Below, in pieces: positions 62,861 to 64,000 of a stretch of DNA of 64,000 nt. Below the pieces are notes generated by a model, which was given only the letters and a program-made list of their open reading frames with translations, had not been told where the DNA came from and did no database searches. The stretch's first letter is position 1; every line of letters begins with the position of its first letter. Source of the DNA: Tritonibacter aquimaris (lineage in GTDB: Bacteria; Pseudomonadota; Alphaproteobacteria; Rhodobacterales; Rhodobacteraceae); NCBI RefSeq assembly GCF_009617595.1, contig NZ_WIXK01000001.1, forward strand, positions 558,001-622,000. Reading direction: 5' to 3'. The position numbers and the translations under genes are program-made.

Positions 62861-63308
62861 GGCCCTGCGCGTTGAGCTGACTGCTGTCAGCCAGTTCTGG
62901 CTGCATTACCGCCTGCAGGCGGATTGGGGCCTTGGCAAGCTTGCCAAGAAAATGCGTGAGGAATCCATCGAAGAGATGGAGCACGCAGACAAGCTGATCG
63001 ACCGCATTCTGTTTCTTGAGGGTCATCCGAACCTGCAAACACTCGATCCCCTGCGGATCGGCGAAGATGTTCGCGAGACACTGACCTGCGACCTCGAAGC
63101 AGAGATGGAAGCCGTGGCGCTTTATAGCGAAGCGCGCAAATACTGCCAGGATGTGGGGGATTATGCTTCGATGAAGCTGTTTGATGACCTGATCCTTGAT
63201 GAGCAGGGTCACATCGACTTCCTCGAAACTCAAATCGGTCTGCACGACAGTATCGGCGCGCAGAACTATGGCGCACTGAACGCAGAGCCCGCTGACGCGG
63301 CCGAGTAA
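62823..63308 (+). CDS. bfr: Bacterioferritin
   Basis: Iron-storage cage protein. 161 residues of the four-helix ferritin fold; ferroxidase ligands Glu18, Glu51 and His54 and the haem ligand Met52 fall at the standard positions. The frame opens ten codons earlier, but AGGAGAAGG before the ATG at 62823 fixes the start. It overlaps the end of bfd by 38 bases, so the two are co-translated. Co-expression under the upstream Irr box would couple iron storage and release. Confidence 0.95.
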   Translation: MKGDKKVIEYLNKALRVELTAVSQFWLHYRLQADWGLGKLAKKMREESIEEMEHADKLIDRILFLEGHPNLQTLDPLRIGEDVRETLTCDLEAEMEAVALYSEARKYCQDVGDYASMKLFDDLILDEQGHIDFLETQIGLHDSIGAQNYGALNAEPADAAE

Positions 63309-63387
63309 GAAAACGTTGCACCCGGCGCGGGTGCCACCACTCACAATATCGGTTTCAAGAAAGGTCTAGGCCGCAATCAAGGAAAGT

Positions 63388-63700
63388 ATCCAGCCACTCG
63401 ATCCAGGTACTCCATCCAGCCCGGTATCATATCCAGCCAATCGCCAGATATGCGCCCAGCCAGACAGACACCCAGACAGAGACGCCAGAGAAACCCCAGA
63501 CAGCAGCCTAGGCCACCCGAAATAAACAGCGATCCGCCAAGCCAGACCAAAAGAGGTCATACGCCCAGCCAAGATTTGATCCAGCCGCCAGCCCGCCACC
63601 CAGCCTACGCCAGGGGCAAGCCCGCATCGCCAGATCACGCATCCATCCAGCATTTCGCCAGATCGAGCCAGTAGATCGAGGGTTTCTCTCGCTCATCCAG
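63388..63700 (+). repeat. CCAG-rich non-coding array
   Basis: CCAG occurs 21 times in about 313 bases, many of them 10-13 bases apart (for example at 63390, 63403 and 63416), while CTGG is essentially absent from this strand. Frequent forms are ATCCAGCC and GCCAGA. No reading frame through it looks like a protein. It lies between bfr and the terminal EamA gene, and a plus-strand terminator follows. See findings. Confidence 0.75.
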
Positions 63701-63740
63701 CTATCGAACGGAAGCCAACCCGCGCATCGGCACAACGCAG

Positions 63741-63768
63741 AAAGCCGCCCCTTCGAGGGCGGCTTTTT
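63741..63768 (+). terminator. Intrinsic terminator after the CCAG array
   Basis: A 10-bp stem (AAAGCCGCCC, 63741-63750, with 63757-63766) closes a CTTCGA loop and is followed by TT. It faces plus-strand transcription coming from bfr or the CCAG array, and its A run could also serve the minus-strand EamA gene. Confidence 0.85.
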
Positions 63769-63799
63769 CGCATTTTCACAATATGTTGCGGCGGTTTGT

Positions 63800-64000
63800 T
63801 CAGGTTCTTCTCTGCTGCGGCTGGCGCAGCGCATATTGCCCCATAACCACGCTCATAAGCACGGTGGCCACCCCGGCAATTTGCAGCGAGCTGAGTGTTT
63901 CGCTTAGGTAAAGCCAGCCGAGCAGTGTTGCGCTTATTGGGCTGAGCAATCCAAGCAGGGACACCTCGGAGGGATGGATTTTGCCAATGCCGCGCAGCCA
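63800..64000 (-). CDS. EamA-type transporter, C-terminal part (cut by window edge)
   Basis: The last 66 residues of a drug/metabolite transporter are visible. HPSEVSLLGLLSPISATLLGWLYLSETLS is the typical end of an EamA repeat, followed by a final helix IAGVATVLMSVVMGQYAL. The stop codon is at 63802-63800. The rest lies outside the window. Substrate unknown. Confidence 0.8.
   Translation of the reverse strand, partial: WLRGIGKIHPSEVSLLGLLSPISATLLGWLYLSETLSSLQIAGVATVLMSVVMGQYALRQPQQRRT

Noticed and set aside
63366-63674. Frames on both strands through the CCAG array
   Set aside because: Composition follows the repeated motif; no start signals and no protein-like pattern.
63388-63700. CRISPR array
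   Set aside because: No repeated units of 25-40 bases with unique spacers; only a four-base motif recurs.

Overview
This 64 kb window is chromosomal DNA from an alphaproteobacterium of the order Rhodobacterales, most likely the marine Roseobacter group. The evidence is a moderately high GC content, the gene order ppiD-trpE, trpGD-ung-trpC-moaC-moeA-lexA, comEC/gltX/gltA, a class II (B12-dependent) ribonucleotide reductase, a Tat-exported PhoX phosphatase, an alphaproteobacterial GAAC-N7-GAAC SOS box and two Irr-type iron operators. This assignment is by inference; no rRNA or species marker is present. Nearly all of the window is ordinary core genome. There is no insertion sequence, integrase, CRISPR array or complete prophage.

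Layout. 1-7.8 kb: start of cysS, a small outer-membrane-like protein, nrdJ with a terminator, a long non-coding stretch with NrdR-like palindromes, tRNA-Pro(UGG), DUF192, a double cold-shock protein and pdxH, mostly on the minus strand. 7.9-17.3 kb: fabI, gpt, an aminotransferase, ppiD-trpE, a bacterial PRMT-like methyltransferase, and a class A beta-lactamase divergent from an AmpR-type regulator. 17.4-31.8 kb: phoX, a YibQ-type deacetylase, the trpGD(ung)C-moaC-moeA run, SOS-controlled lexA, convergent comEC, then gltX and gltA. 31.8-43.2 kb: a lipoprotein, a LysE exporter, a DegT-like protein lacking its PLP lysine, an enoyl-CoA hydratase, a DUF2087 protein, ccmH-ccmF, a holin plus GH108 endolysin pair, ccmE, argC, murI and an acyltransferase. 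43.2-52.2 kb: fused indolepyruvate ferredoxin oxidoreductase with a divergent LysR regulator, a small RNA candidate, purL, a cysteine-rich protein, bolA, a small membrane protein and grxD. 52.2-64 kb: two paralogous RTX proteins, zapA with a coupled coiled-coil gene, tkt, a coiled-coil hypothetical, a GNAT enzyme, a DUF3179 protein, bfd-bfr, a CCAG-rich non-coding array and the end of an EamA transporter.

How it fits together. Tryptophan synthesis is split between ppiD-trpE and trpGDC. Cytochrome c maturation (ccmE, ccmF, ccmH) is interrupted by a phage-type lysis pair, which in relatives could serve gene-transfer-agent release. Iron physiology appears at two places: a near-consensus Irr box ahead of bfd-bfr (iron storage and release) and a perfect TTTAGAA-N3-TTCTAAA palindrome ahead of grxD, next to bolA. 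Regulation readable directly from sequence includes the lexA SOS box inside its own promoter, the bla/ampR divergent spacer, and many strong intrinsic terminators.

The observations most worth a second look are the CCAG-rich array ending in a terminator (63.39-63.77 kb), the small RNA candidate near 47.9 kb, the Irr box before grxD, the holin/endolysin pair inside the ccm locus, the modular RTX pair, and the DegT-like protein with arginine in place of the catalytic lysine. None is proven to be a new system.
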